A stretch of 64,000 nt of DNA, from the NCBI GenBank assembly GCA_046330935.1, contig JAXLRU010000004.1, positions 620,001-684,000 on the forward strand, written 5' to 3'. Source of the stretch: JAXLRU01 sp046330935 (lineage in GTDB: Bacteria; Actinomycetota; Actinomycetes; Actinomycetales; Kineosporiaceae). A model generated the notes under the pieces. It saw only the letters and a list, made by a program, of their open reading frames with translations. It did not search any database and was not told where the DNA came from. Position 1 is the first letter of the stretch. The number at the start of each line of letters is the position of its first letter. The translations under genes were made by a program, and so were the position numbers. This document shows positions 1 to 8,831 of the stretch, one piece after another.

Positions 1-1
1 G

Positions 2-454
2 GCCACGACCGAGCTGATGATGAAGCTCGTCACGGTCGACCCGGGGCTGGCCACCCACGACGAGAAGCGGCAGTCGGGCCGCCCGCCGCTGGTGTCGTTC
101 CACTGGGGGCCGGTGAACAGCTTCCAGGCCGTCGTGGAGTCGCTCACCATCAAGTACGTCTTCTTCACCCACGACGGGACGCCCCTGCGGGCCCGCTGCG
201 ACGTCACGCTCAAGCAGTACGACGACGACGAGGTGCTGCAGAAGCGGCAGAACCCCACGTCGGGCACGCCCTACCCGCACGCCGTGCATCACCTCGCGCC
301 CGGGGAGACCCTCGACCGCGTCGCCCACCGGCACTACCGCGACAGCACCCAGTGGCGGCTGATCGCCGACGCGAACGGCATCGACGACCCCTCCCGGCTG
401 CGCCCAGGCACCGCGCTCGTCGTCCCGCAACCACCGGTGGTGGGCCGTGGGTGA
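2..454 (+). CDS. Contractile injection system tube protein with C-terminal LysM (5' end outside window)
   Basis: The frame is open to the first base, and residues before the first internal ATG (TTELMMKL) read like the family, so the gene begins upstream and about 150 C-terminal residues are visible. The part with LVSFHWG, FQAVVESL and GTPLRARCDVTLKQY resembles the inner-tube protein of phage-tail-like injection systems. A LysM module follows (HLAPGETLDRVAHRHY through LRPGTALVVPQ), as is typical for this family, where it probably helps tube/baseplate assembly. The 3' end overlaps the spike gene by 8 bases, so they are translationally coupled. Recognition is from family knowledge; fold unverified. 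Confidence 0.82.
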   Translation, partial: ATTELMMKLVTVDPGLATHDEKRQSGRPPLVSFHWGPVNSFQAVVESLTIKYVFFTHDGTPLRARCDVTLKQYDDDEVLQKRQNPTSGTPYPHAVHHLAPGETLDRVAHRHYRDSTQWRLIADANGIDDPSRLRPGTALVVPQPPVVGRG

Positions 455-2150
455 CGCCCCCACCGCCACCGGCCGCGCCTTCGACACCCCGCTGGTCAGC
501 GTGGGCGGGCGCGAGCTGACCCCGCAGGTGCACGCGCTGCTGCGCGTGGTGCGGGTCGAGGAGTCGGTGCACCTGGCCGACAGCTTCCTGCTGACCTTCG
601 ACGACCCCCACTTCGAGCTGTTCGACCAAGGGCTGTTCCGGCTGGGCGGCAAGGTGTCGGTGGCCGTCCGCGCCGACGGCGCCCCCATGGAGGTGACCTC
701 CGGTGAGATCACCGCGGTCGCCGTCCAGCCGGGCCCGACCGGGCGGCACGAGCTCGTCGTCAGCGGCCTCGGCCTGGAGCACCGGCTCGCGCGGGAGGTG
801 CGCACGCGCACGTTCCAGAAGATGTCCGACTCGGCGATCGTGCAGAAGATCGCGGGCGAGTACGGGTTGAACGTCGACACCGACCGCACGCCCCTGACCA
901 ACGAGTACCTGATCCAGGCGGGGATGACCGACCTCGCGTTCCTGCGCGAGCGCGCCGTCCGGCTCGGCTTCGACCTGTGGGTGCGCGGCACGACGCTGTC
1001 CTTCAAGCGCCGCGCCGCCTCCCCGCAGAAGCCGCCGGCGCTGGCCTACGGCGAGAACCTGCTGAGCTTCCGCGTGCGGTTCTCCGCGGCCGAGCGCGCG
1101 GACAAGGTGGAGGTCACGGGTTGGGACCCGGTGGCCAAGCAGCCCGTCAAGGGCACGGCGTCCGAGGTGGACCGCGGCTGCACCGCGCCCGCGGCGGCGG
1201 AGATGTCGGCCGCCGCACGCGACGCGGCGGGCGGGTCCGTGGTGCGGACCACCAGCCGGCACCCCGTCACGAGCCAGGCCGAGGCGGACGCCGTCGCGCA
1301 GTCCCTGCTCGCACGCACCAGCGGCTCGGAGGTCGTGCTCAAGGGCGAGGCGATCGGCGACCCGCGGATCAGCGCCGGCGCGACGGTGCGGCTGGAACGC
1401 GTGGGCACGAAGCTCGCCGGCGACTACCGCGTGACCGCCGTCGAGCACCTCCTGCAGCCCGGGCAGCCCTACCGCACGCGGTTCACCTGCGGCGCGAAGG
1501 ACCCCGCGGCCCTGGTCGACCTGCTGCCCGGCGGCGGTGCTGCGGCCGGACGCGCGACGGGCGGGACGGCGGGATCGGGCGGCGCGAGCATCGGCGGCGG
1601 CCTCGTCGCCGCGACCGTCACGAACAACGCCGACCCCGACAAGCTCGGCCGGGTCAAGGTCAAGCTGCCGACGCTGTCCAGCACCGACGAGAGCGGGTGG
1701 GCGCGCCTGGCCGCACCGGGGGCGGGCAAGCAGCGGGGGCTGCAGTGGCTGCCCGACGTCGGGGACGAGGTGGTCGTGGGGTTCGAGAACGGCGACCCGC
1801 GCCACCCCGTCGTCCTCGGCGGGCTGTGGAACCGTCCCGACCCGCCGCCGCGGCCCGACCAGGTGGGCGACGGGAAGGCCAAGGCGTTCACCCTCACGAG
1901 CCGCTCGGGCCACGACATCAGCATCGTCGAGGAGCCCACCCCCGAGATCACCGCCGTGCTCAAGGGCAAGGGCAGCGAGCTGCACCTCGCCGAGGCCACG
2001 ACGTCCCTGAAGGGGCCGAAGAAGGTGCTCGTCGAGGGCCAGGACGTCGAGGTGACCGCGAAGGGGTCGCTGACCCTCAAGGGCGCCACCGTCGAGATCA
2101 AGGCCGACGGCGCGGTCACCGTGAAGGGTGCCACCATCAAGCTCAACTGA
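447..2150 (+). CDS. VgrG/gpD-like spike protein of contractile injection system
   Basis: A 567-residue protein with a GTG start inside the preceding gene. Residues about 1-350 look like the phage late-control D (gpD/gp27-like) hub. Residues about 382-468 form a gp5-type OB-fold (NADPDKLGRVKVKLP, WLPDVGDEVVVGFENGDPRH, PVVLGGLWN). The last 60 residues are short alternating beta repeats (VEVTAKGSLTLKGATVEIK, GAVTVKGATIKLN), as in a beta-helix needle. It would trimerise below the tube and carry the PAAR tip encoded next. No extra effector domain is fused at the C-terminus. Confidence 0.9.
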   Translation: MGDAPTATGRAFDTPLVSVGGRELTPQVHALLRVVRVEESVHLADSFLLTFDDPHFELFDQGLFRLGGKVSVAVRADGAPMEVTSGEITAVAVQPGPTGRHELVVSGLGLEHRLAREVRTRTFQKMSDSAIVQKIAGEYGLNVDTDRTPLTNEYLIQAGMTDLAFLRERAVRLGFDLWVRGTTLSFKRRAASPQKPPALAYGENLLSFRVRFSAAERADKVEVTGWDPVAKQPVKGTASEVDRGCTAPAAAEMSAAARDAAGGSVVRTTSRHPVTSQAEADAVAQSLLARTSGSEVVLKGEAIGDPRISAGATVRLERVGTKLAGDYRVTAVEHLLQPGQPYRTRFTCGAKDPAALVDLLPGGGAAAGRATGGTAGSGGASIGGGLVAATVTNNADPDKLGRVKVKLPTLSSTDESGWARLAAPGAGKQRGLQWLPDVGDEVVVGFENGDPRHPVVLGGLWNRPDPPPRPDQVGDGKAKAFTLTSRSGHDISIVEEPTPEITAVLKGKGSELHLAEATTSLKGPKKVLVEGQDVEVTAKGSLTLKGATVEIKADGAVTVKGATIKLN

Positions 2151-2196
2151 CCCACGTACCCGACGAGACACCCCGAGCCCCGAGGAGGAGGACCGC

Positions 2197-2589
2197 ATGC
2201 CGCCCGCCGCCCGCGCCAACGACCCCGTCGTGGGGATCGACCTGCACATCGAGCTGGTCCCCAGCCCGGGTGGACCCGTCCCCACGCCCACGCCGTCGCC
2301 GTTCAGCGGCACCATCACCTCGGGCACCGAGGCGAGCGTGACGATCGACGGGCAGCCGGCCGCGGTGGTCGGCAGCGCCGCCACGAACAACCCGGCCCAC
2401 CAGTTCGTCGCCGGCCCCTACCAGGTGCCGCCGCTGAACCGGGGCACGGTCGCGGCGGGGTCGGCCACCGTCCTGATCGGCGGCAAGCCCGCCGCGCGCG
2501 TGGGCGACCTCGTCACCACCTGCACCGACCTGCCCTGGCCGAGCCAGCCGAGGATCGTCTCGGGCTCCCCGACGGTGATGATCGCGTGA
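2197..2589 (+). CDS. PAAR-domain spike tip protein
   Basis: About 130 residues. The ATG at 2197 is chosen because it follows a GGAGGAGGA ribosome-binding site; an in-frame upstream start at 2128 would overlap the spike gene and read as low-complexity sequence. The protein contains PAAR-like repeats: SVTIDGQPAAVVGS, then STVLIGGKPAARVGD-like sequence, then a final glycine-rich strand ending SPTVMIA. PAAR proteins cap the VgrG needle and sharpen it for membrane penetration. There is no long N- or C-terminal extension that would suggest a fused toxin. Its end overlaps the gp25 gene by 4 bases. Confidence 0.88.
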   Translation: MPPAARANDPVVGIDLHIELVPSPGGPVPTPTPSPFSGTITSGTEASVTIDGQPAAVVGSAATNNPAHQFVAGPYQVPPLNRGTVAAGSATVLIGGKPAARVGDLVTTCTDLPWPSQPRIVSGSPTVMIA

Positions 2590-2996
2590 GCGGCACCCCC
2601 GACATCATCGGCGTCGGCTGGGCGTTCCCCGCCGGCGTCGCGGGCTCCGGCGGCGTCCGGCTGGTCGGCGGCGCCGAGGAGGTCGAGGGCGCGATCCGGA
2701 TGATCCTCTCGACCCGGCCCGGGGAGCGCCTCATGCGCCCCGAGTTCGGCTGCGACCTCGCGTCCCTGCTGTTCGCGCCCCTGAACTCCAACACCCTCGC
2801 GCTGGCCGAGAACGCCGTCCGCGCGGCCCTCGTGCGCTGGGAGCCGCGGATCGACGTCGACGACGTCCGGGCCGTGGGCGACGTCGGGTCCGCGCGCATC
2901 GACATCCGCGTCGACTACGTCGTGAAGGCGACCAACGACCACCGCAACCTGGTCCACCCGTTCTACGTCATCCCGCACGAGGAGCTCCAGCCGTGA
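2586..2996 (+). CDS. GPW/gp25 baseplate wedge protein
   Basis: 136 residues, GTG start overlapping the PAAR stop. The sequence IRMILSTRPGERLMRPEFGCDL is the hallmark of gp25/GPW baseplate proteins (the GER.M.P.FG motif). It is followed by an alpha/beta region with a DIRVDYVV strand and a C-terminal HPFYVIPHEE tail. gp25 forms part of the inner baseplate wedge linking hub to sheath. The gene sits between PAAR and the gpJ-like gene, the usual order, and overlaps the next start by 4 bases. Confidence 0.92.
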   Translation: MSGTPDIIGVGWAFPAGVAGSGGVRLVGGAEEVEGAIRMILSTRPGERLMRPEFGCDLASLLFAPLNSNTLALAENAVRAALVRWEPRIDVDDVRAVGDVGSARIDIRVDYVVKATNDHRNLVHPFYVIPHEELQP

Positions 2997-5008
2997 CCCT
3001 TCCCGCTCCCACGCTGGACGACCGCAGGTTCCAGGACCTCGTCGACGAGGCGAAGCGGCTCATCCCCCGCTACTGCCCCCAGTGGACCGACCACAACGTG
3101 TCCGACCCGGGCGTGGCGATCCTCGAACTCATGGCGTGGATGACCGAGCAGACGCTGTACCGGCTCAACCGCGTCCCGGACCGCCTGTACGTGAAGTTCC
3201 TCGAGCTCGTCGGCATCGAGCTGATGTCGGCCGCCCCGGCCCGCACCCAGCTCGTGTTCGAGCTGTCGGCCCCGCCCGAGGAGCCGGTGCGGATCCCGGC
3301 CGCCACGCAGGTGGCCACCGACTCCGAGGACCCGGTCGTCTTCATGACCGACGCCGAGCTGACCCTCGGCTCGCCCGCGCTGACCGAGTGCCTCACCCGC
3401 ACCGCTGGCGGCCGGTTCACCTCCCAGCTCGCCGAACTGCAGGTCGACGGCGGGCGGGTCACCGCGCTGCCCGGCGACGACGGCACCCGCCCCGCTCCCG
3501 GGGCCGCCCTCTACCTGGGGTTCGCCGCGTCCCTGGCCTCCCACCTGGTGCGGATCAGCGCCGTCGGCAGCGCCGCGGGTGCGGGCATCGACCCCCAGCG
3601 CCCGCCCCTGCAGTGGCAGGCGTGGGACGGGTCGGCGTGGCAGCCCGTGCGGGTGCTCACCGACACCACCGCCGGGTTCACCGAGGCCGGGGACGTGGTG
3701 CTCCTCGTGGGCCCCCGGCACCAGCCGCTCGCCCCCACCCAGCAGTCCAGCGGCTGGTGGCTGCGCTGCCGCCTGATGCCCGCCGCGCCCGGTGCCAGCA
3801 GCTACGACGTCTCCCCGATGCTGGCCGACGTCCAGGTGTCGGTGCTCGGCGGCGCGGTGCCCGCCCGGCACGCCGAGCCCGTGCCCGCCGAGTTCCTGGG
3901 CCTCTCCGACGGCGAGCCGGGGCAGGTCTTCCAGGTGCGCCGGGCCCCCGTGCTCGCCCGGTCGGCCGCCGAGCACGTGCGGGTGCTGCTGCCCCGGCGC
4001 GGGCCCGACGCCGAGCAGGACTGGCAGGACTGGAGCGAGGTGCACGACTTCGCCGAGGTGGGGGCCGACGACCGCGTGTACACGTGGTCGGGTGCCACCG
4101 GCGAGATCCGGTTCGGCCCGCGCGTCCAGCGACGTCGGGTGGCCACCCCCGGCGGGGACGCCCCCGTGGACGGCGCCCGCCAGCACGGCGCCGTCCCGCC
4201 GATCGACGCGCAGGTGTGGGTCAGCGGCTACCGGGTCGGGGGCGGTGCGCGGGGCAACGTCGGCGCCCGGACGCTCACCGTCGCGCGCAGCGCCATCGCC
4301 TCGCTGTCACGCGTGTACAACCTCGACCCGGCCGTGGGTGGGGTCGACGCCGAGACGGTCGACAACGCCAAGCTGCGCGGGCCGCTGGAGCTGCGCTCGG
4401 TGCGCCGCGCCGTCACCAAGGACGACTTCGAGCGGCTCGCGCTGGGCGCGACCCGCCAGGTGGCACGCGCCCTCGCCGTGCCCGACCCGGCCCGCCCCGG
4501 CGTCGTCCAGCTGCTGCTCGTGCCCGCCGTGCGGGTCGAACCGCGCGCGCTGACCCTCGACCACCTGGAGCTGCCCGAGGAGCTGAGCAGCGCCGTCGCC
4601 GACCACCTCGAGGGCCACCGGCTGCTCACCACGACCGTCGCGATCGGCCGCCCCACCTACCTGGGCGTGAGCGTGGCCGCCCTGGTGCGGGCCCAGCCGG
4701 GGCTGCGCCGGGAGACGGTGAAGGAGGCCGCCGAGGCCGCCCTGTACCGGCACGTCAACCCGGTCACGGGCGGCCTCGACGGGCAGGGCTGGCCGTTCGG
4801 GCGGCCGCTGAACATCGGCGAGGTCTACTCGGTGCTCAACGCCGTGCCGGAAGTGGCGGGCATCGACCAGGTGACGCTGTTCACCGCCGACCTCGCCCGC
4901 CCCGCGGGGCCCGGCCGGGTCAGCCAGACCCCCGAGGGCAACGTGGTGCAGCCCGAGCCGCACGGCCTGCTCGCCTCGTGCGACCACCTCGTCGAGGTGA
5001 TCGCGTGA
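2993..5008 (+). CDS. Putative baseplate assembly protein (gpJ/gp47-like)
   Basis: 671 residues, GTG start, 4-base overlaps at both ends. The N-terminus (LDDRRFQDLVDEAKRLIP, WTDHNVSDPGVAILELMAWM) and the later VTKDDFERLALG plus a C-terminal VSVAALVRAQPGL / LNIGEVYSVLNAVPEV region match the large baseplate J-type wedge protein of extracellular injection systems (family I recall as TIGR02243). Length is normal for that family. It joins gp25 and the gpI-like protein to build the baseplate. No internal disruption is visible. Confidence 0.9.
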   Translation: MTLPAPTLDDRRFQDLVDEAKRLIPRYCPQWTDHNVSDPGVAILELMAWMTEQTLYRLNRVPDRLYVKFLELVGIELMSAAPARTQLVFELSAPPEEPVRIPAATQVATDSEDPVVFMTDAELTLGSPALTECLTRTAGGRFTSQLAELQVDGGRVTALPGDDGTRPAPGAALYLGFAASLASHLVRISAVGSAAGAGIDPQRPPLQWQAWDGSAWQPVRVLTDTTAGFTEAGDVVLLVGPRHQPLAPTQQSSGWWLRCRLMPAAPGASSYDVSPMLADVQVSVLGGAVPARHAEPVPAEFLGLSDGEPGQVFQVRRAPVLARSAAEHVRVLLPRRGPDAEQDWQDWSEVHDFAEVGADDRVYTWSGATGEIRFGPRVQRRRVATPGGDAPVDGARQHGAVPPIDAQVWVSGYRVGGGARGNVGARTLTVARSAIASLSRVYNLDPAVGGVDAETVDNAKLRGPLELRSVRRAVTKDDFERLALGATRQVARALAVPDPARPGVVQLLLVPAVRVEPRALTLDHLELPEELSSAVADHLEGHRLLTTTVAIGRPTYLGVSVAALVRAQPGLRRETVKEAAEAALYRHVNPVTGGLDGQGWPFGRPLNIGEVYSVLNAVPEVAGIDQVTLFTADLARPAGPGRVSQTPEGNVVQPEPHGLLASCDHLVEVIA

Positions 5009-5562
5009 GCGGGGGCCCGCCGGGGGCGACGGCGACGGCGCCGGTCCCCCTGCTGCGGCACCTGCCCGCCGTGATGGCGCGCGACCCCTTCCTCGCGGGG
5101 TTCGTGGGGATCCTGGAGGAGATGTTCGGCAGCGTCCGGGCCGGCGTCGACGGGATCGAGCACCACGTCGACCTCAACCTGGCCGACGCGCAGATGCTGC
5201 GCTGGCTCGCGGGCTGGATCGGGCTCGTCGTCGACCCGGCCGCGCCGCCCGCGCAGGCCCGCGAGGCGATCCGCGCCGCCGCCGAGGGGCTGGGGCTGCG
5301 CGGCACCCGCGCCGGGCTGGAGGCGCACCTGCGCGCCGTCACGGGGCTGTGGGTACGCGTCGACGACTCGGGCGGGGTCTACCTGCCCGGGGAGCGCGTG
5401 CCGTCGGGCCCGCCGACCGTCGTCATCGAGGTGCCGCGCGGCGGGCACCTCAGCCGCGAGCAGATCGTGGCGTGCGCCATGGAGGAGGTGCCCGTCGGCG
5501 CGACCGTCGTCGTGCGCCACCCCGACGAGCCCGAGCCCGACCTGCGCGGAGGTGCCGCGTGA
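5005..5562 (+). CDS. gpI-like phage tail protein of injection system
   Basis: 185 residues, starting at the GTG that overlaps the gpJ stop by 4 bases. The sequence LLRHLPAVMARDPFLAGFVGILEEMF, followed by QMLRWLAGWIGLVVD and GLGLRGTRAGLEAHLRAVTG, is characteristic of the small tail protein family found after gpJ (family I recall as TIGR02242). This protein is expected in the wedge, bridging to tail fibres. No tail-fibre gene follows; a zinc-ribbon membrane protein gene does, overlapping by 4 bases. Confidence 0.88.
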   Translation: MSGGPPGATATAPVPLLRHLPAVMARDPFLAGFVGILEEMFGSVRAGVDGIEHHVDLNLADAQMLRWLAGWIGLVVDPAAPPAQAREAIRAAAEGLGLRGTRAGLEAHLRAVTGLWVRVDDSGGVYLPGERVPSGPPTVVIEVPRGGHLSREQIVACAMEEVPVGATVVVRHPDEPEPDLRGGAA

Positions 5563-6554
5563 ACGCCACCGTGACCTGCCCCGGCTGCCGCCGCCAGGTG
5601 GCCCACCTCGCGCGCTGCCCCGAGTGTGACTACCCCCTCGTCCTCGTGCCGCAGGCCGCGCAGGCGCCCGCGGCACCCCACGCACCCGCCCGCCGTCCCG
5701 GGGAGCGCCCCGGTGCCGGCCAGGAGCCGACCCAGGTGATCCCGCCCGTGGGTCCACCGGTGGCGCCGCGACCCCCCGTCGTGCAGCAGGAGCCGACGCT
5801 GCCGTGCCCCGACCCGTCCTGCCGCGCGGCGAACCCGCTCTCGCGCACCCTGTGCGTGCGCTGCGGCGCCCGCCTGCGGCCCGAGCCGGTCGCCGTCACG
5901 CCGCTGCCCGCCCCCGAGCCGCCGCGGGCCCCCTCGCGGACCCCGCGGATCGTCGCGGGGATCGTGGCGCTCGCCGCCGTCGTGGGCCTCGGGGCCTGGG
6001 CCGGGACGACGCTGTTCCGCGCGCCGGACCGCCCGGCGCCAGCACCCCAGCGCAGCCTCCCGGCGTCCTCCGACGCGGCACCGGTGGCGATCCCTGCGGC
6101 GTCCGTCTCCGCCGTCGCCTCCAGCGTGCAGAAGCCCGCCGGCTCGATCCGCTACGACGCCGCGAACCTGCTCGACGGCGACCCGACGACCGCGTGGAAC
6201 AGCGACGGCGGCCTGCGCCCGGGCGCCTCGATGACGGTGACGTTCACGTTCGACCGGGTCTACGACCTGCGCTCGGTCACCGTGCTCGACGGCTACCAGA
6301 AGTCGCGGCCCCGCTCGGGCAAGGCGCCCCTGGACCTGTTCACCGCCAACGCCAGGCCGTCGAAGGTCGAGCTGCGCACCGACGCCAGCAAGGCCGCCTG
6401 GACCCTGCAGGACGTGCGGACGCCGCAGACGCTCAAGGCCCCCCTGGGCGCGACCAAGACCCTGACGATCGTGATCCAGGGCGCCTACCGCGGCGAGAAG
6501 TACGACGACCTCGCGATCTCCGAGGTGTCGTTCACCGGCGTCCCGGTCGGCTGA
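5559..6554 (+). CDS. Zinc-ribbon membrane protein with discoidin-like C-terminal domain
   Basis: 331 residues. The N-terminus has CPGC...CPEC at residues 7-23, then a Pro-rich stretch, then a second zinc ribbon (CPDPSCRAANPLSRTLCVRC, about 85-105). One membrane helix follows at about 129-152 (IVAGIVALAAVVGLGAWAG). After a linker, residues about 185-331 form a beta-rich domain with YDAANLLDGDPTTAWNSDG, typical of F5/8-type-C or NADase-type glycan-binding domains. Predicted topology places the zinc ribbons in the cytoplasm and the sugar-binding domain outside. It is the last gene of the coupled CIS operon, so a role in docking or membrane attachment is plausible but inferred. Confidence 0.72.
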   Translation: MNATVTCPGCRRQVAHLARCPECDYPLVLVPQAAQAPAAPHAPARRPGERPGAGQEPTQVIPPVGPPVAPRPPVVQQEPTLPCPDPSCRAANPLSRTLCVRCGARLRPEPVAVTPLPAPEPPRAPSRTPRIVAGIVALAAVVGLGAWAGTTLFRAPDRPAPAPQRSLPASSDAAPVAIPAASVSAVASSVQKPAGSIRYDAANLLDGDPTTAWNSDGGLRPGASMTVTFTFDRVYDLRSVTVLDGYQKSRPRSGKAPLDLFTANARPSKVELRTDASKAAWTLQDVRTPQTLKAPLGATKTLTIVIQGAYRGEKYDDLAISEVSFTGVPVG

Positions 6555-7149
6555 GGCCGACCCCGAGCCTGCGCGCCACCGCTGCATCCAGGGGATAGGG
6601 GCGCTCGGTGGGCAGGAGTCGCCGCGCCTGTTCGTGCCGGCCGCTGCGCACCAGGGACGCGGCCTTGTGCACGACGGAGGTCAGGTCGGTGAGCTCGACC
6701 GTCCACTCGTCGGCGTAGGCGGCGACCAGCGCCCTGCCCACCCCCACCTGGATGCTGTAGTGGTTGAGCGGGGCGCCCCGAAGCGATCGCTCCGGATCCC
6801 ACTGCACGTGGACGTCGGCCGTCCCGAAGGCCTCCGCCCACGCCCGGGAGCTGTCGTGGGCGCCGCGCTCCGGCGAGGTCAGCACGCCCCGAGCGAGGGC
6901 GGCGTCCCACGCGTCGCGCCGGATCCGCACGGCGAGGACGCGCTCCTGGCCGGGCTTGCGGGCCCAGGAGCTGCGGTGCATCAACCACAGCAGCGACGGC
7001 TTGATCCACGTCATGCGCGTGAACGAGAACGGGGCGACGAACTTCCCGGCGGTGAGGGCGGCGTCGGCGATGGCCGGGGCGTAGGCCTGGTACACGACGA
7101 TGGTCGTGGCGTCGAAATCGGCGCGCACCTCGCGCAGGTCGGCCGTCAC
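6532..7149 (-). CDS. DUF4291 family protein
   Basis: 205 residues from a GTG preceded by GGGAGGGAG. The sequences ATTIVVYQAYAPAIADAAL, FTRMTWIKPSLLWLMHRSSW and KPGQERVLAVRIRR are diagnostic of DUF4291, a family of unknown function. The 3' end overlaps the zinc-ribbon gene by 23 bases in convergent orientation. It lies downstream of the frameshifted Ig-like gene on the same strand, 76 bases apart, and may be cotranscribed with it. No function can be assigned; the family is widespread, so its presence beside the CIS genes may be incidental. Confidence 0.85.
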   Translation of the reverse strand: MTADLREVRADFDATTIVVYQAYAPAIADAALTAGKFVAPFSFTRMTWIKPSLLWLMHRSSWARKPGQERVLAVRIRRDAWDAALARGVLTSPERGAHDSSRAWAEAFGTADVHVQWDPERSLRGAPLNHYSIQVGVGRALVAAYADEWTVELTDLTSVVHKAASLVRSGRHEQARRLLPTERPYPLDAAVARRLGVGLSRPGRR

Positions 7150-7225
7150 GGTCGCTCCCTCCCCTGGTGATCAGGGGGCAGGGTGCCAGGGCCGGTCGGT
7201 GCCGGACGAGCGGTTTTCGGGCCGC

Positions 7226-8718
7226 TCAGCCGATGGTCAGGGCGGTGACGGCCACCACCGTCCCGACGCCTGCGGAGACCGGGGCGACGGTGACGTCGGC
7301 GAGGCCGCGACCGCTGGGGTCCACGAGCCGGCGGGAGGCGCTGGCGCCCGGGGCCACGGCGACCTCGGAGGTGTAGGCGGTGCCCAAGGCGTCGTGGAAC
7401 GTGAGCCGGTACCCGAGCACCTTGGCGGTCGAGCCGGGCGCGGCCACCCCGGTGAGGGTGACGGTCAGCGCCGGCGCGGGCGCGGCGGGGGTGAGCTGCA
7501 GGGGGCCGTCCTGACAGAGGACGCTGCGGGCGTCGGCCGGGTCGGGGTGGCCGGGCGCCACGAACCGCAGCCCCGCGGTGGACAGCCACAGCAGGTTGGA
7601 CCCGCTCACGGCGCACTCGGCCGACGCCGGTGCGGACAGCCGCACGCCCGCGTAGGCGTCGCCGGCGATGACGACGGAGTCGGAGGCGCCGGCGGGCAGG
7701 CCGCGGTGAAGTCGATCGTCGTGGCCACCGCCGACGGCGACGCCGTGGGCGTGCCCCCGGCGGTCGGCGTCGGGGTGGCGGCGCCGCCGGTGGCCGCGCC
7801 CGTCGGCGCGGACGGCGACGCGCTGACCGTGGCTCGCCGCCGCTGCGGTCGCGGCACCGCTCGGCGAGGGAGCGGGCGAGGAGGCCGCGACCGGCTCGTC
7901 CTTGCCCGCGTCCTTGATCGCCCCCGCACCATGATCGAGCCGACGCCGACGACGCCGGCGAGCGTCACCACGCCGAAGGCCGCCCCGACCGCCCGGACCA
8001 GCCCCGGGGCGAGGACCGGCTCCTGCACGAACTCGGCCTGGCCCGTCCACGGCGGCAGCGGTTGCGCGGGCGCGACGGGGTACCCGGCGGGCAGCCCTCG
8101 GGCGGGGGTGGGCACGGCCACGGGCTGGGCCGAGAAGGCCACCTGGTGCCGCACCGCCTTGCCCATCAGCACCGGCCGCCCCGACAGCGCGGCCGTGACG
8201 TGGGCGCTGCCGCCCGGCGGCAGCGACACCCGCGACGTCCCGAGCTCCACCCGCACCTTGCGCTGGGGGTCCCTGGCGGTGAGGTCGACGTCGAGCGGGG
8301 CGTTGCCGGGGTTGCGCAGCACGAGGTCGACCTCGCCCCGGCGTCTGCCCCGCGCCGACGGCGGCTCGACGACGGCCGTGAACGCCGGCGCGGGCTGCAC
8401 CTCGACGGTCAGCTCCTCGACCCGGCGGACCTGCAGCCGGTGCGGGCTGGACACCATGACGCCGACCATCGTGGCGCCCGACGCCGGCGGCGGGGCGGTG
8501 GCGGCGGTGACGGTCAGGGGGACCTCGGCCTGCTCGCCCACCGACAGCTGCACGGGCACCCCCGAGGCGCGGGCGCTGAGCCCGGCGGGCAGCCGCACCG
8601 CCTCCACGGTGTAGTGCTCGACGATCGTGGAGGTGTTGGCGACCGTCACCACGACGACGGCGGTCCCGCCCGGCGGCAGGCTCAGGACCTGCTCCGACAG
8701 CCGCACCGAGACGGACAC
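7226..8718 (-). pseudogene. Ig-like (CARDB/NEW3-type) membrane protein gene with several frameshifts
   Basis: The first 260 or so residues (MSVSVRLSEQVLSLPPGG, VVTVANTSTIVEHYTVEAV, VDLVLRNPGNAPLDVDLTAR) look like two Ig-like beta domains, then a membrane helix (AVGAAFGVVTLAGVVGVG). The coding frame then shifts near the five-C run at 7921-7925, shifts back near 7835-7850, and shifts again near 7690-7705, finishing as a beta-rich C-terminal domain ending VVAVTALTIG. Third-position GC follows the same frame switches. The parts join into one sensible protein of roughly 497 residues, so either the sequence has indel errors or the gene is decaying. It sits beside the CIS operon on the other strand; function unknown. 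Confidence 0.68.
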
Positions 8719-8794
8719 GCTGCACCCTCCCCAGGCGGGCTGGACGACGTCGATCCGCGGGCCCCTGCCGTGCGGCGCCGCGTGGGGTCGAGGC

Positions 8795-8800
8795 TACTGT
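8795..8800 (+). promoter_or_regulatory. -10 hexamer TACTGT for the Hsp70-like gene
   Basis: TACTGT lies 31 bases before the ATG at 8832, and the leader carries GGGGAG 3 bases before the start codon. No convincing -35 is visible. It is the only TANNNT in the intergenic space between the divergent genes. Confidence 0.4.
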
Positions 8801-8831
8801 GATCCCGCCGTTCACCGTCGGTGGGGAGCCC

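Noticed and set aside
210..2390. Very long open frame on the minus strand opposite the spike gene
   Set aside because: Shadow of high-GC coding sequence; the plus strand holds a clear VgrG-like protein and the minus translation is Arg/Gly low-complexity.
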